Below, piece by piece: positions 10,640-21,039 of a stretch of DNA of 64,000 nt (position 1 is the first letter of the stretch; the number at the start of each line of letters is the position of its first letter). The notes beneath the pieces are model-generated. The model saw only the letters and a program-made list of their open reading frames with translations, had not been told where the DNA came from and searched no databases. Location: contig OY726572.1 of the NCBI GenBank assembly GCA_963383645.1, forward strand, positions 27,844,792-27,908,791. Reading direction: 5' to 3'. The position numbers were made by a program, and so were the translations under genes. Source of the DNA: Muscardinus avellanarius (Eukaryota > Chordata > Mammalia > Rodentia > Gliridae).

Positions 10640-13600
10640 TGATGGTCCCAGTAGTGGCCTGGCTACTCAGTGGACTGATCCAGACCTCGCTGGCTCACGC
10701 AGCGGCCTTGCCTCATGGGAGGACCCAGTTCTGGTCTCGCTGGCCCCTGAACCGGTCAAACCCCTAAGCTGGCTTTGGTCCCGACCTTGGAGGCCGCAGG
10801 AGTGAACTTGCCTCACGCCAGGCTCCGATGCTGGCCATTGGCCCCTGCACCGGTCTAACCCCTTGGCAGGATTCCAATCCCGGCCTCGAGGGCCCCAACA
10901 CTGGTAATGCCTCACGGCAGGCTCCGATGCCGGCCTCACTGGCCCCAGCACAGGCCTAACCCCTTGAAAGGCTCTTATCCTGGCCTCGGAGGCCCCAGTA
11001 CCGGCCTTGCCTCACGGCAGGCTCCGATGCCGGCCTCGCTGGCCCCAGCACCGGCCTAACCCCTCGGCAGGCTCTTATCCTGGCCTCGGAGGCCCCAGTA
11101 CCGGCCTTGCCTCACGGCAGGCTCCGATGCCGGCCTCGCTGGCCCCAGCAGCGGCCTAACCCCTCGGCAGGCTCCGATCCCGGCCTCGGAGGCCCCAGCA
11201 CTGGTCATGCCTCAAGGCAGGCTCCGATGCCGGCCTCGCTGGCCCCAGCACCGGCCTAGCCCCTTGGCAGGCTCTTATCCTGGCCTCGGAGGCCCCAGTA
11301 CCGGCCTTGCCTCACGGCAGGCTCCGATGCCGGCCTCACTGGCCCCAGCAGCGGCCTAACCCCTCGGCAGGCTCCGATCCCGGCCTCAGAGGCCCCAGTA
11401 CCGGCCTTGCCTCAAGGCAGGCTCCGATGCCGGCCTCGCTGGCCCCAGCACCGGCCTAACCCCTCGGCAGGCTCTTGTCCTGGCCTCGGAGGCCCCAGTA
11501 CCGGCCTTGCCTCACGGCAGGCTCCGATGCCGGCCTCGCTGGCCCCAGCACCGGCCTAACCCCTCGGCATGCTCCGATCCCGGCCTCGGAGGCCCCAGCA
11601 CTGGTCATGCCTCAAGGCAGGCTCCGATGCCGGCCTCGCTGGCCCCAGCACCGGCCTAACCCCTTGGCAGGCTCTTATCCTGGCCTCGGAGGCCCCAGTA
11701 CCGGCCTTGCCTCACGGCAGGCTCCGATGCCGGCCTCGCTGGCCCCAGCACCGGCCTAGCCCCTCGGCAGGCTCCGATCCCGGCCTCGGAGGCCCCAGCA
11801 CTGGTCATGCCTCACGGCAGGCTCTGCTGCCGGCCTCGTTGGCCCCAGCACCGGCCTAACCCCTCGGCAAGCTCTTATCCTGGCCTCGGAGGCCCCAGTA
11901 CCGGCCTTGCCTCACGGCAGGCTCCGATGCCGGCCTCGCTGGCCCCAGCACCGGCCTAACCCCTCGGCAGGCTCTTGTCCTGGCCTCGGAGGCCCCAGTA
12001 CCGGCCTTGCCTCACGGCAGGCTCCGATGCCGGCCTCGCTGGCCCCAGCAGCGGCCTAACCCCTCGGCAGGCTCCGATCCCGGCCTCGGAGGCCCCAGCA
12101 CTGGTCATGCCTCAAGGCAAGCTCTGATGCCGGCCTCGCTGGCCCCAGCACCGGTCTAACCCCTTGGCAGGCTCTTATCCTGGCCTCGGAGGCCCCAGTA
12201 CTGGCCTTGCCTCACGGCAGGCTCCTATGCCGGCCTCGCTGGCCCCAGCAGCGGCCTAACCCCTCGGCATGCTCCGATCCCGGCCTCGGAGGCCCCAGCA
12301 CTGGTCATGCCTCACGGAAGGCTCCGCTGCCGGCCTCGTTGGCCCCAGCACCGGCCTAACCCCTCGGCAAGCTCTTATCCTGGCCTCTGAGGCCCCAGTA
12401 CCGGCCTTGCCTCACGGCAGGCTCCGATGCCGGCCTCGCTGGCCCCAGCACCGGCCTAACCCCTCGGCAGGCTCTTATCCTGGCCTAGAGGCCCCAGTAC
12501 CGGCCTTGCCTCAAGGCAGGCTCCGATGCCGGCCTCACTGGCCCCAGCACTGGCATAACCCCTCGGCAGGCTCTTATCCTGGCCTCAGAGGCCCCAGTAC
12601 CGGCCTTGCCTCACGGCAGGCTCCGATGCCGGCCTCGCTGGCCCCAGCAGCGGCCTAACCCCTCGGCATGCTCCGATCCCGGCCTCGGAGGCCCCAGCAC
12701 TGGTCATGCCTCAAGGCAGGCTCCGATGCCGGCCTCGCTGGCCCCAGCACCGGCCTAGCCCCTTGGCAGGCTCTTATCCTGGCCTCGGAGGCCCCAGTAC
12801 CGGCCTTGCCTCACGGCAGGCTCCGATGCCGGCCTCGCTGGCCCCAGCACCGGCCTAACCCCTCGGCAGGCTCCGATCCCGGCCTCGGAGGCCCCAGCAC
12901 TGGTCATGCCTCACGGCAGGCTCCGCTGCCGGCCTCGTTGGCCCCAGCACTGGCCTAACCCCTCGGCAAGCTCTTATCCTGGCCTCGGAGGCCCCAGTAC
13001 CGGCCTTGCCTCACGGCAGGCTCCGCTGCCGGCCTCGCTGGCCCCAGCACCGGCCTAACCCCTCGGCAGGCTCTTATCCTGGCCTCGGGGGCCACAGTAC
13101 CGGCCTTGCCTCACGGCAGGCTCCGATGCCGGCCTCACTGGCCCCAGCACCGGCCTAACCCTCGGCAGGCTCTTATCCTGGCCTCGAGGCCCCAGTACCG
13201 GCCTTGCCTCAAGGCAGGCTCCGATGCCGGCCTCGCTGGCCCCAGCACCGGCCTAACCCCTCAGCAGGCTCTTATCCTGGCCTCGGAGGCCCCAGTACCG
13301 GCCTTGCCTCACGGCAGGCTCCGATGCCGGCCTCACTGGCCCCAGCAGCGGCCTAACCCCTCGGCAGGCTCCGATCCCGGCCTCAGAGGCCCCAGTACCG
13401 GCCTTGCCTCAAGGCAGGCTCCGATGCCGGCCTCGCTGGCCCCAGCACCGGCCTAACCCCTCGGCAGGCTCTTGTCCTGGCCTCGGAGGCCCCAGTACCA
13501 GCCTTGCCTCAAGGCAGGCTCCGATGCCGGCCTCGCTGGCCCCAGCACCGGTCTAACCCCTCAGCAGGCTCTTATCCTGGCCTCGGAGGCCCCAGCACCG

Positions 13601-14034
13601 GCCTAACCCCTCGGCAGGCTCTTATCCTGGCCTCGGAGGCCCAAGTACCGGCCTTGCCTCATGGCAGGCTCTGATGCCAGCCTCGCTGGCCCCAGCACCG
13701 GCCTAACCCCTCAGCAGGCTCCGGTCCCGTCCTCGGGGGCCCCAACACTGGCCTTGCCTCACGGCAGGCTCCGATGCCGGCCTCGCTGACCCCAGCACCG
13801 GCCTAACCCCTCAGCAAGTTCCGGACCCGACCTCGGAGGCCCTAGCACAAGCCTTGCATCATGGCAGGCTCCAATGCCAGCCTCGCTGGCCCCAGCATCG
13901 GTCTAACCCTTCTGCAGGTTCCAATCCCAGCCACGGAGGCCTCAGTAGTGGCCCTGCCTCACAGCAAGCTCCGATGTCGGCCACTGGCCCCAGCGCCCGC
14001 CTAACCCCTCAGCAGGTTCCGATCACTGTCTCTG
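10640..14034 (-). repeat. 100-bp VNTR array (dimer of ~50-bp units)
   Basis: About 34 units. Each 100-bp unit is two related ~50-bp halves, one carrying GGCCTCGGAGGCCCCAGTAC and the other GGCCTCGCTGGCCCCAGCAC. Period is exactly 100 over long stretches (for example 10981, 11081, 11181). Units near both ends are more diverged. GC-rich with a CpG in most halves. Because 100 is not divisible by 3, the apparent 90-130-codon frames change register from unit to unit and are not genes. Confidence 0.97.
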
Positions 14035-14512
14035 TGGTTAGTATTTCAAAGGTTCCAGTTGTAATGTATCAGATCTCTGCCTCCCCCGAATATTGGCCAC
14101 TGGCATTGCCACTGCCTCCACCGTTTCAAATCCTTCCCAGGCTCTTTTTCCACTCTGAATGTTGTCCAGTGTTCCTAAGCATGCGTGATGGTAGCATTCG
14201 ACATTTGGTGTAATTTCTCCAAAAAAATAAAGTTGGTAAGATCCGGTTTCTGCTTCTCCTGAATACAAGTCTCTACCACCATCGCGAAGAACTCTTTCAA
14301 CACCGCATTTCTCCTTGGTCTCCGCTAAACTCTCTCCTTATATGTGATGTCTGAGATTCTTAACAATATAGAGAAATAGCAGTCCTCTTTCACGGCGAAT
14401 TTTTCCATAAGTTCCAGTGCATTTAGATAAGTTTTGTCTGCATCTCCAGTGTCCTGGCATCCATAACGGCTTTCTTACCACCTCTCCGATATTTTTCTTT
14501 ATCTTTTTCTGT
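14035..14512 (-). other. Unique middle segment of composite, origin unknown
   Basis: Non-repetitive and closer to 45% GC, between the two tandem arrays. On the minus strand it has an open frame from 14268 to 14038 (76 codons after the first ATG, with open codons further upstream). The frame contains the stretches YQLYFFGEITPNVECYHHAC and SGKRAWEGFETVEA. I do not recognise it as L1, ERV or a known host exon. In SVA the corresponding middle part comes from a retrovirus, so a captured host or viral fragment is plausible but unproven. Confidence 0.5.
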
Positions 14513-15100
14513 TCTGGGCCGGGTTTCTCCAGGGGTCTGGCGTGCTACTCGCAGTTCGGCAGGGGCCCAGAGTCCCGCGACCCTCGACCCCCGCCCAGAA
14601 CCCAGCGTCTTACTGGGCCTGGTTTCTCTAGGGGTCTGGCGTGCTACGCGCAGTTCGGCCCGGGGCCCAGGGTCCCGCGACCCAGGCCCCGGCTTTTGTG
14701 CGCCGCGCGCGACCCCTGCCCAGAACCCAGCGTCTTACTGGGCCTGGTTTCTCCAGGGATCTGGCATGCTACTCGCAGTTCTGCCTGGGGCCCAGAGTCC
14801 CGCGACCCGGGCCCCATCTGGCGTGCCCAGCCCGCGACCCCAGCCCAGAACCCAGCGTCTTACTGGGCCTGGTTTCTCCAGGGGTCTGGCGTGCTATGCG
14901 CAGTTCGGTCTGGGGCCCAGAGTCCCGCGACCCGGGCCCCATCTGGCGTGCCCAGCCCGCGACCCCCGCCCAGAACCCAGCGTCTTACTGGGTCTGGTTT
15001 CTCCAGGGGTCTGGCGTGCTACGCGCAGTTCGGCAGGGGCCCAGAGTCCCGCGACCCGGGCCCCATCTGGCGTGCCCAGCCCGCGACCCCTGCCCAGAAC
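14513..15100 (-). repeat. GC-rich 125-bp tandem monomers
   Basis: The block CCCAGCGTCTTACTGGGCCT recurs with start-to-start distance 125 bp (about 14601, 14726, 14851, 14976). About 4.7 copies in all, rich in CpG, containing GTTTCTCCAGGGGTCTGGCG and GTCCCGCGACCC. On the minus strand the array lies at the 5' end of the composite and begins mid-unit, as promoter monomers of mouse L1 do. The 247- and 211-codon plus-strand frames over it are a by-product of low stop-codon density; the 125-bp period is not a multiple of 3. Confidence 0.93.
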
Positions 15101-15118
15101 CCAGAGCAGATTCTCTTA
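15101..15118. repeat. Right target site duplication of composite
   Basis: Identical to 10189-10206; the flanking sequence then continues as AAGCCTGTCAAG. Confidence 0.9.
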
Positions 15119-15289
15119 AAGCCTGTCAAGAATTTTTCAGGGCAAGTAAAGGCAAACTAAATTCCTTCAATGTTGAAGAGGCCCTCCAAAGTCTGGTTTT
15201 CCCCTTGAGCTGTATTGTTGTTTCCTTCCTGGGTGTTATAATTAGATATAAAATGTGTCCTAAGGAGCTCACTTAATGCTTGGGGTTGA

Positions 15290-15660
15290 TATATTTGAGT
15301 CCTGAGTGTTGTAATCCCAGAAGTGGATAAATCAATTGTAATGGGTTTACCTGGGTGGTACCTGGTAGGTCAGTAGGGTGTGGCTGGAGGTGGGTCCCTG
15401 GGGGTGGTTCCTCCTCCCCCTGCTTGCTAGATGGCATGTTGCTCTCACTCTTCCTTTCTGGCTTTCAGCCTCCAAGATGTAAAGAACACAGCCCAAACGC
15501 CGCCCCCCTCAGTCTCCCATTGAGATTCACAGTCCCCAACCTCACATGGACTGAGCCTGGAACTGTAAGAAAATAAATCTTTTCTCCTCTAAGTTATGTG
15601 GCCAGTTATTTTGATTATGGCAGCAAAAATGCTGACGGAGACACTGGGATGACTGCTCTC
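15290..15660 (+). mobile_element. MaLR LTR
   Basis: Shares with the LTRs at 57333-57730 and 32461-32898 the order TTTACCTGGGTGGTACCTGG, GGTGGTTCCTCCTCCCCCTG, CCTCACATGGACTGAGCCTG, AGAAAATAAATCTTTTCTCC and a GATTATGGCAGCAAAAATGC end. AATAAA is its polyadenylation signal. Non-autonomous ERVL relative. Confidence 0.75.
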
Positions 15661-15829
15661 CAGATAAATCCTCTGTCAAAACCCTTGCCCTGGATATTCC
15701 TTCTGATAAGAACCCTTCACACATTGGTACCTGCTCTTAGACCTGTCCCAGATGTTCATCTGAACTTCCTCAAATTTGTGGTCATCTGTTACCCAGAAAA
15801 AATCCTTTTCTGATCGCCTTATTTATTAT

Positions 15830-15967
15830 TTTAAAATATATTTTATTTTGAGTTGATACATAATGAAACATATCTATGGAGTACATTGTGACATTTAAAT
15901 ACTAATATATAATGTGTAAGTTTCAGATTAGGGTAATGGGGACAATTGTCACCTCCGGTACTTATTT

Positions 15968-16017
<50 letters not shown>

Positions 16018-16200
16018 GGGAACATTCAAGATCATCTCTAATTGCTATTTTGAAATATTTAGTTAATTGCTATCCACCACATTTATTTTATGTATGCTGT
16101 AGAATATGTTTTTCTTCTTGTTCAACTTTGTCACTGGGCCCATTAAGCATTCTTTCTCCATCCTTCCTTTCCCCAAACCTTACATGCTGTTTTACAATAA
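15830..16200 (-). mobile_element. Old L1 3' UTR fragment
   Basis: Reversed old L1 3' UTR. Blocks AGTACATTGTGACATTTAAA, CAGATTAGGGTAATGGGGAC, GGGAACATTCAAGATCATCT and GAAATATTTAGTTAATTGCT follow the old mammalian L1 consensus order, with a (TG)n expansion in the middle. Confidence 0.7.
15970..16016. repeat. (GT)n microsatellite
   Basis: About 23 uninterrupted GT units inside the L1 3' UTR fragment. Confidence 0.98.
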
Positions 16201-16267
16201 ACTTAATTTTTTATAATTAAGTTTAATTTTTTATAATTAATTTTTTACAATAAACTTAATTTTTTAG
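16190..16267. repeat. Short AT-rich tandem/palindromic repeat
   Basis: The string TTTTACAATAAACTTAATTT occurs twice (about 16191 and 16244) with a TTTTTTATAATTAAGTTTAA-type copy between. TTATAATTAA is near-palindromic, so hairpins are possible. Confidence 0.8.
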
Positions 16268-16269
16268 AG

Positions 16270-16605
16270 AATATTCCCTAAAATAACAATAAAGAATATA
16301 GTGTAGTAAATATACACACCAGTAACATAGTCCTTTATTATGATTATTAAATAGTATGCCATGTACCTAATGGTGAATTCTATTGTTATATGCAGCACAG
16401 TGGATTTATTTACATTAGTATCACCACAAACACAGAAGTCACGATGCATTATGCTGTGACCTTATGATGGCTTCAATGTCACTAGCAATGGGAATTTTTC
16501 AGCTTCACTGTACTCCTATGGGGTCACCATTGTATATGTGGAATGTTGTCTAACAAAACGTCACAGTGTGATCCATGACTACATAGATTTTCTACCACTG
16601 AGACA
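16270..16605. mobile_element. Degenerate ancient repeat, unclassified
   Basis: The layout GTGACCTTATGATGGCTTCA, AGCAATGGGAATTTTTCAGC, TGGGGTCACCATTGTATATG and AACGTCACAGTGTGATCCAT resembles an old mammalian interspersed repeat that I cannot name with confidence. Confidence 0.35.
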
Positions 16606-19600
16606 ACTGCTTCACTATCCCGGAGAAGGGAGAAGTTCTGAAAGTCTGGCTTCTTCTCCCTATACAGAGTTTTAACCACACCTTCCCATGTTTATAAGTA
16701 CAATCTGTACCCTACTTTCAGAGGTATTACAATTCCTGAGCCTTTCCAAGAAAGGTTTTTCTTCCTTTTGGGTCTCAATTCATAATATCCAACAGACTGA
16801 TTGCAAACTTTCTAATGTGTGCAAAGTAAGTTCTGACTTACCTATTTACTTACAAACATCCAGGGTCCTCTCTTCTTTCTCTTTTCTCTTGGCTTACCAA
16901 GTCAGAACCCTGCTTTCTGAGGGATTTCAGTATATGCTTCATTGCAAAGGAAACAAGAAATATGAAGATTTCGAACTCTACTTTATGGGTCGGAAATGAC
17001 ACTCCTAGGAGGAAGTTCCTGGAGGGCTCAGAGAGGTTGACTTTGAGTGTGGGATGTTGTAGAGGAGGTAGAATCTTTGGATATGTATTTTGGACTCAAT
17101 CATCTTTTCAGTTACTTTCAAACATAGAAGCCATGATTCAGTGATTTTTGTGAAGTGCTTTGAACTGCTAAGATAAAAGGTGCTACGGACACAAGGAGCA
17201 TTATTATTAGCTTCACTTTTTGAAGTGATGTTATAATCTTTGTTCATTTTCAGTTTTATTATTCATTTGAACTGAGAGAATTTTCTCACCAGCTCCCCTT
17301 TTGTGTTATCACAATATCTCACAGCTTTAATCAGCCAATTTGTCTTGACAAAAATTACATGCATGGCTGTCCCTATTCATAGCACTGTTTTGTTTTTTAC
17401 ATCTTCATTCAACCATAGTCTCCCTCTCATAGATCACTCAGTATGTATGTTCAGCCCCAGTGTTTTGGTTTTACCAAAAGGTCTCTTATCTGTTTTCCAC
17501 AAGCATAACCTGCTTTAGTACTCATTGTCTGAGAGCATTGTTTTTAATCATTCCATATTCATGTGGAACTCATAGGTAGCCCTATTATCAAGATTCAAAA
17601 CGAATCAGCATTACTTAATGGAATCTTTAAATAGATTGTTAGAAGCAATTTTATTCCCTTATGTTACGTGGTCCTGTGCTCCTATTTCATCGAGAATTAT
17701 ATTTCCTTTTACCTGGCCTTGTCAGACTTGGTTATTAGCCAGAGAGTGCATTAATAAGATAAAGTTCTTAGTCAAGTTTAGAATCTTATATGAAGCTTAG
17801 TTTTTGTCTGCCTTGGAATTATCTGGAATACTGACCCTATATTCAATTTTAAATAGGTCACATTGCTTTCTTTCGATCAAACCTCCAGTCGTATTGATAA
17901 AAATTTAAATTGAATTTGTATTCAAAGATCCATCATAACATAATATATAGTATGCATTTCTCGCCTTGAACTGGTATTTTATACTTTGTTTTGGGAGATG
18001 ATATTTGTTGAAGTTTCTAAACTACCTTGTCCCTGATCTCTTGGTGGGCTACACAGTACTTGGGTCCTTGTAGACTAGAGAGGGAAAGTATGTGGTCATG
18101 TGTGTTGCCTGTAGAAATGTAAGCTGGTCAGTGCATGCTCTTTAGTGCCTAAAGATGCTCAAGATATAGGTACCTTTATGGGGGCTTATTTAAAAATGCA
18201 GCTTGTTAGTTTGAAAAGCATCAGTATATAGTAACTTGTCCCTAAAAGCTCTTCATTTTGCTTTTCTCAGAAAATGTCAAAGAATATCAAGGACTACCCT
18301 CAGATTAGAGCATGTATGGGGCTTCTATTCCTGGGTCTGTTTCTTCTAGACATTCTGCTTAATATTCCTCAACTTCAATTCATGTGCATGAAAAATTAGA
18401 TTTCACATATCTATCTTTGTGTCATTGAAATATTTTGAGTGTACATCTAGTACAAATAAAAAATGAAATAAGAAACTAGAATAGAACAATTTTGGAGCTA
18501 TTCAGTATTTAGTGTTGTTTTCCCTACCTTTTTTACTAGCATGAAAAATTTATACCTATATTAGCATTACAGACAGATATTTTATAGATGAGAGACTAGG
18601 AGAACTTAATTATAAAACTTAATATGAGAATGACTACTTAATTTCTCAGAACTTCAATTTTTCTATTTACTGACAGAAACAGCAAGAAAAATGCAGCATA
18701 CTTAGCTCTTACAATAGCTTTGTTTCCCTGAATTTTGATTTAATCAGCTGCTGGAAAATCAATTCATAATTTTACTACTTGGAGGTGGGACATGGAGGTG
18801 GCATGCTATTTAAAGAAATCTTTTTATGAATATAACAACTAACCCCCTAATGTACCTGCTTTTATAAACTTGAGTTTTTAATAATGGTTTTTGGTGGAAC
18901 CATAATTCAAAGTTTTATAAATGAAGTCATATTTTACATGCACTAGGGGAGCACTCTTTTAAAAATACAACCTTATATTGAACCCTTTTCTAAATATATT
19001 TTGATTCATTTCATAATTTATAGCTTTGATAAATTTCAATTCTTATAAATCAGTTTTTCTTAAAGTAGGGCACAGTTGGATCACAACATCTTTATCCTAC
19101 AGAGATGCATATAGTAGGGCAATTAGTTAATATCCACAGCTTTCTGGAAAGATGAATAAAACATGGAGTTCTATAGGCTATCGACCTCCTCCCTCACCTT
19201 CTCTCTTTCCCACACTCAGGCAAGTTTGTAGTGATTGTATAGTTGGCAAGACAGTGGTTACTAGCTAATTTACTCTATTTCAAGTCTTGCCAGCACTCTC
19301 TTGGAGATACACTTTTATTTTATGAAAAGAAAAAGAAATAAAAATAACTGAAGCAGAAGTAAAAGACAATGAGGGCAGTAGGAGTTTGAAAATTGCAAAT
19401 TTATTATAGATAAAAGAACTAGCCTTGGACAAAAACAAATCCTGAATCCTTTGTATTTATTAAATTTCTTTTTACGCATGGAGCGCATTAGTGAGAACAA
19501 AGATACGCCTTCAGTTTCTCCATCTCGCATATGCCTCTTCAAGCAGAGGGAAGTTCTGTGTCATTTCTCTTCCATTTTGGGAAGCCCTTAAAATGCTATA

Positions 19601-19620
19601 ACTTTCCTTAAACCCTCTTT
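16606..19620. other. No recognised feature (~3 kb)
   Basis: AT-rich single-copy-looking DNA. Open frames of 60-103 codons occur (for example 16688-16999), but none shows a domain, codon bias or splice context. No young repeat is present, which is unusual for this window. Confidence 0.4.
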
Positions 19621-19635
19621 CCACTCCCCACCACT

Positions 19636-19800
19636 CCTAGCACACACATACATCATACACACACTCATACATATCACATACATGTATACACACCACAAAC
19701 ACACATCACACACATATTACACATCATGCACCCACACAGATATCTGCTACTTCTTACTTGGGCTCAAATTGTATTTATTTTGGCTTCTCTCAACTAGGCG

Positions 19801-19843
<43 letters not shown>

Positions 19844-19905
19844 CTCTGCTACTTCTTTCTTGGGCTCGGATTGTATTTCTCCTGAGCTCTCTCAGGTATG
19901 TGGTA
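19636..19905. repeat. (CA)n-rich block with duplicated flank
   Basis: Imperfect CACACATA sequence at 19639-19738, then a perfect (AC)n run at about 19804-19841. The sequence TCTGCTACTTCTTACTTGGG at 19742 recurs as TCTGCTACTTCTTTCTTGGG at 19846, each followed by a similar ~45 bp. The CA run therefore sits between two ~60-bp diverged copies. Confidence 0.85.
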
Positions 19906-20790
19906 TTCACTTCATCCATTGTGCAAGTGTCAGAGGAATTTTCTGAGCCTTCTGGTTTTCAAATAAGGTGCTTGAAGGTGCTGGAAATCCCGCATCTGAG
20001 ATGAGAATCTTTTTACCCTTTTTGGCTGCTATGAGCCTTGTGTGTATTTTAGAATAGTGCTTGAAGGAAATAGATGTTCTCTACTGGGCAAAGGGATCAG
20101 TTTCAAAAGAAAAAGGAGGACTTGATCTTCACTCATTCTGTCCCTGCTTGAGCCATGAAGCATAATAAAGGATTGGGAAGTCTGGATTTGGGGTCCTGGT
20201 CCTCATTTCTAGATGGAACGCCTCCTGTTCATGTAATTTTCTCATGCCTAGAAGCCATTCTCAGACCCTTTGATAGTGCTTTACCATTGTCTAGGAAATA
20301 GGCTTCTGTGAGGCTGCATTATCTACTCCCTTTAGGTTACCTTGTTCCCTCTCTATGTCAGCTTATGGACATGGACCTGCACACAAACACCAATAAAACT
20401 CTCATTGCTGAGAAGAAAAGACAATAACAACCAATCAGACCATAAAGTGTTAAGAAATTTGCCAATGGCACTGGGCCTAGGAAACTTTCATGCAGAAATC
20501 TTTGAGAACCTGCTTAGCTATCTGCTCAGTGTAGGGGCTTGGGAAAGTTGCTTTCTCCTCCTGGACCTGCATTTTGAAAACCCAATGGTTCTGCCATTAG
20601 GGAAAGAGGCAATATGGAATGCTGTTGTTGCTTATGTTTGATTTTGTTTTAAACAACTCTAAATTTATTGAATATAATTCATATGCCTTACGATTCACTC
20701 ATTGAAAGTACTCAACTTAATTTTTTAGTGTATTCACAGAGCTGTGTAACCATCATCATAATGTAATTTAAGAGCATTTCCACCTCACTT
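19906..20790. other. No recognised feature
   Basis: No repeat consensus recognised. The 99-codon frame at 20342-20641 has no domain I can identify. Confidence 0.4.
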
Positions 20791-20795
20791 AAAAA

Positions 20796-21036
20796 TAAAC
20801 TTGAGCAGGGCATGGTGGCTCAAGCTTGTAATTCCAGCATTCGGGAAGGGAAGCTGAGACAGGAGGATCCAGGTTCGTGGCCAGCTTCAGCTACTTAATG
20901 AGGGCTTTTGCAAATCAGTGAGACCCTATTTCAAACTAAAGAATAAAAATTAGGGCTGAAGGTGTAGCTCAGACATAGAGTACCCCTGGGTTCAATTCTC
21001 TGTATTGCAAAAAATAAATAAATAAATAAACTTGAG
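20796..21036 (+). mobile_element. B1-ID composite SINE
   Basis: Starts GCAGGGCATGGTGGCTCAAG (B1 half, Pol III A-box region) and then the ID half GGGCTGAAGGTGTAGCTCAG. It ends in an (AAAT)n tail. AATAAACTTGAG flanks it on both sides (~20794-20805 and ~21025-21036). Confidence 0.92.
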
Positions 21037-21039
21037 TTT

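Larger units (their letters stand above)
10189..15118 (-). mobile_element. SVA-like composite retrotransposon with VNTR (putative new family)
   Basis: One ~4.9-kb insertion bounded by a perfect 18-bp direct repeat CCAGAGCAGATTCTCTTA at 10189-10206 and 15101-15118. Read on the minus strand it consists of about 4.7 GC-rich 125-bp monomers (15100 to ~14515), a ~480-bp unrecognised unique segment (~14510-14035), a ~3.4-kb VNTR of 100-bp units (~14030-10640), an L1 3'-UTR-like segment (~10620-10255) and a poly(A)-rich tail. The right-hand junction reads CTCTT|AA, close to an L1 endonuclease site. It encodes no ORF1 or ORF2, so it would depend on L1 proteins in trans. The plan parallels hominoid SVA elements, but the parts are not the same. 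An internally rearranged L1 carrying promoter monomers is the main alternative. Confidence 0.8.

Noticed and set aside
11475..13456. Several 90-130-codon Pro/Ala/Arg-rich plus-strand frames
   Set aside because: They lie in the 100-bp VNTR. The period is not a multiple of 3, so the frame shifts each unit. High GC lowers stop frequency, and no start or splice context is present.
13854..14213. 119-codon plus frame spanning the VNTR edge and unique segment
   Set aside because: On the strand opposite to the element's sense, half in repeats; no recognisable domain.
10640..15100. CRISPR-like array (regular repeats)
   Set aside because: There are no unique spacers between the repeats, the units are head-to-tail, and the genome is mammalian.
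14417..15276. 247- and 211-codon plus-strand frames resembling a repeated protein
   Set aside because: They cover the 125-bp GC-rich monomers on the strand opposite to the element. Similar peptide repeats appear in all three frames, which shows DNA-level and not protein-level repetition.
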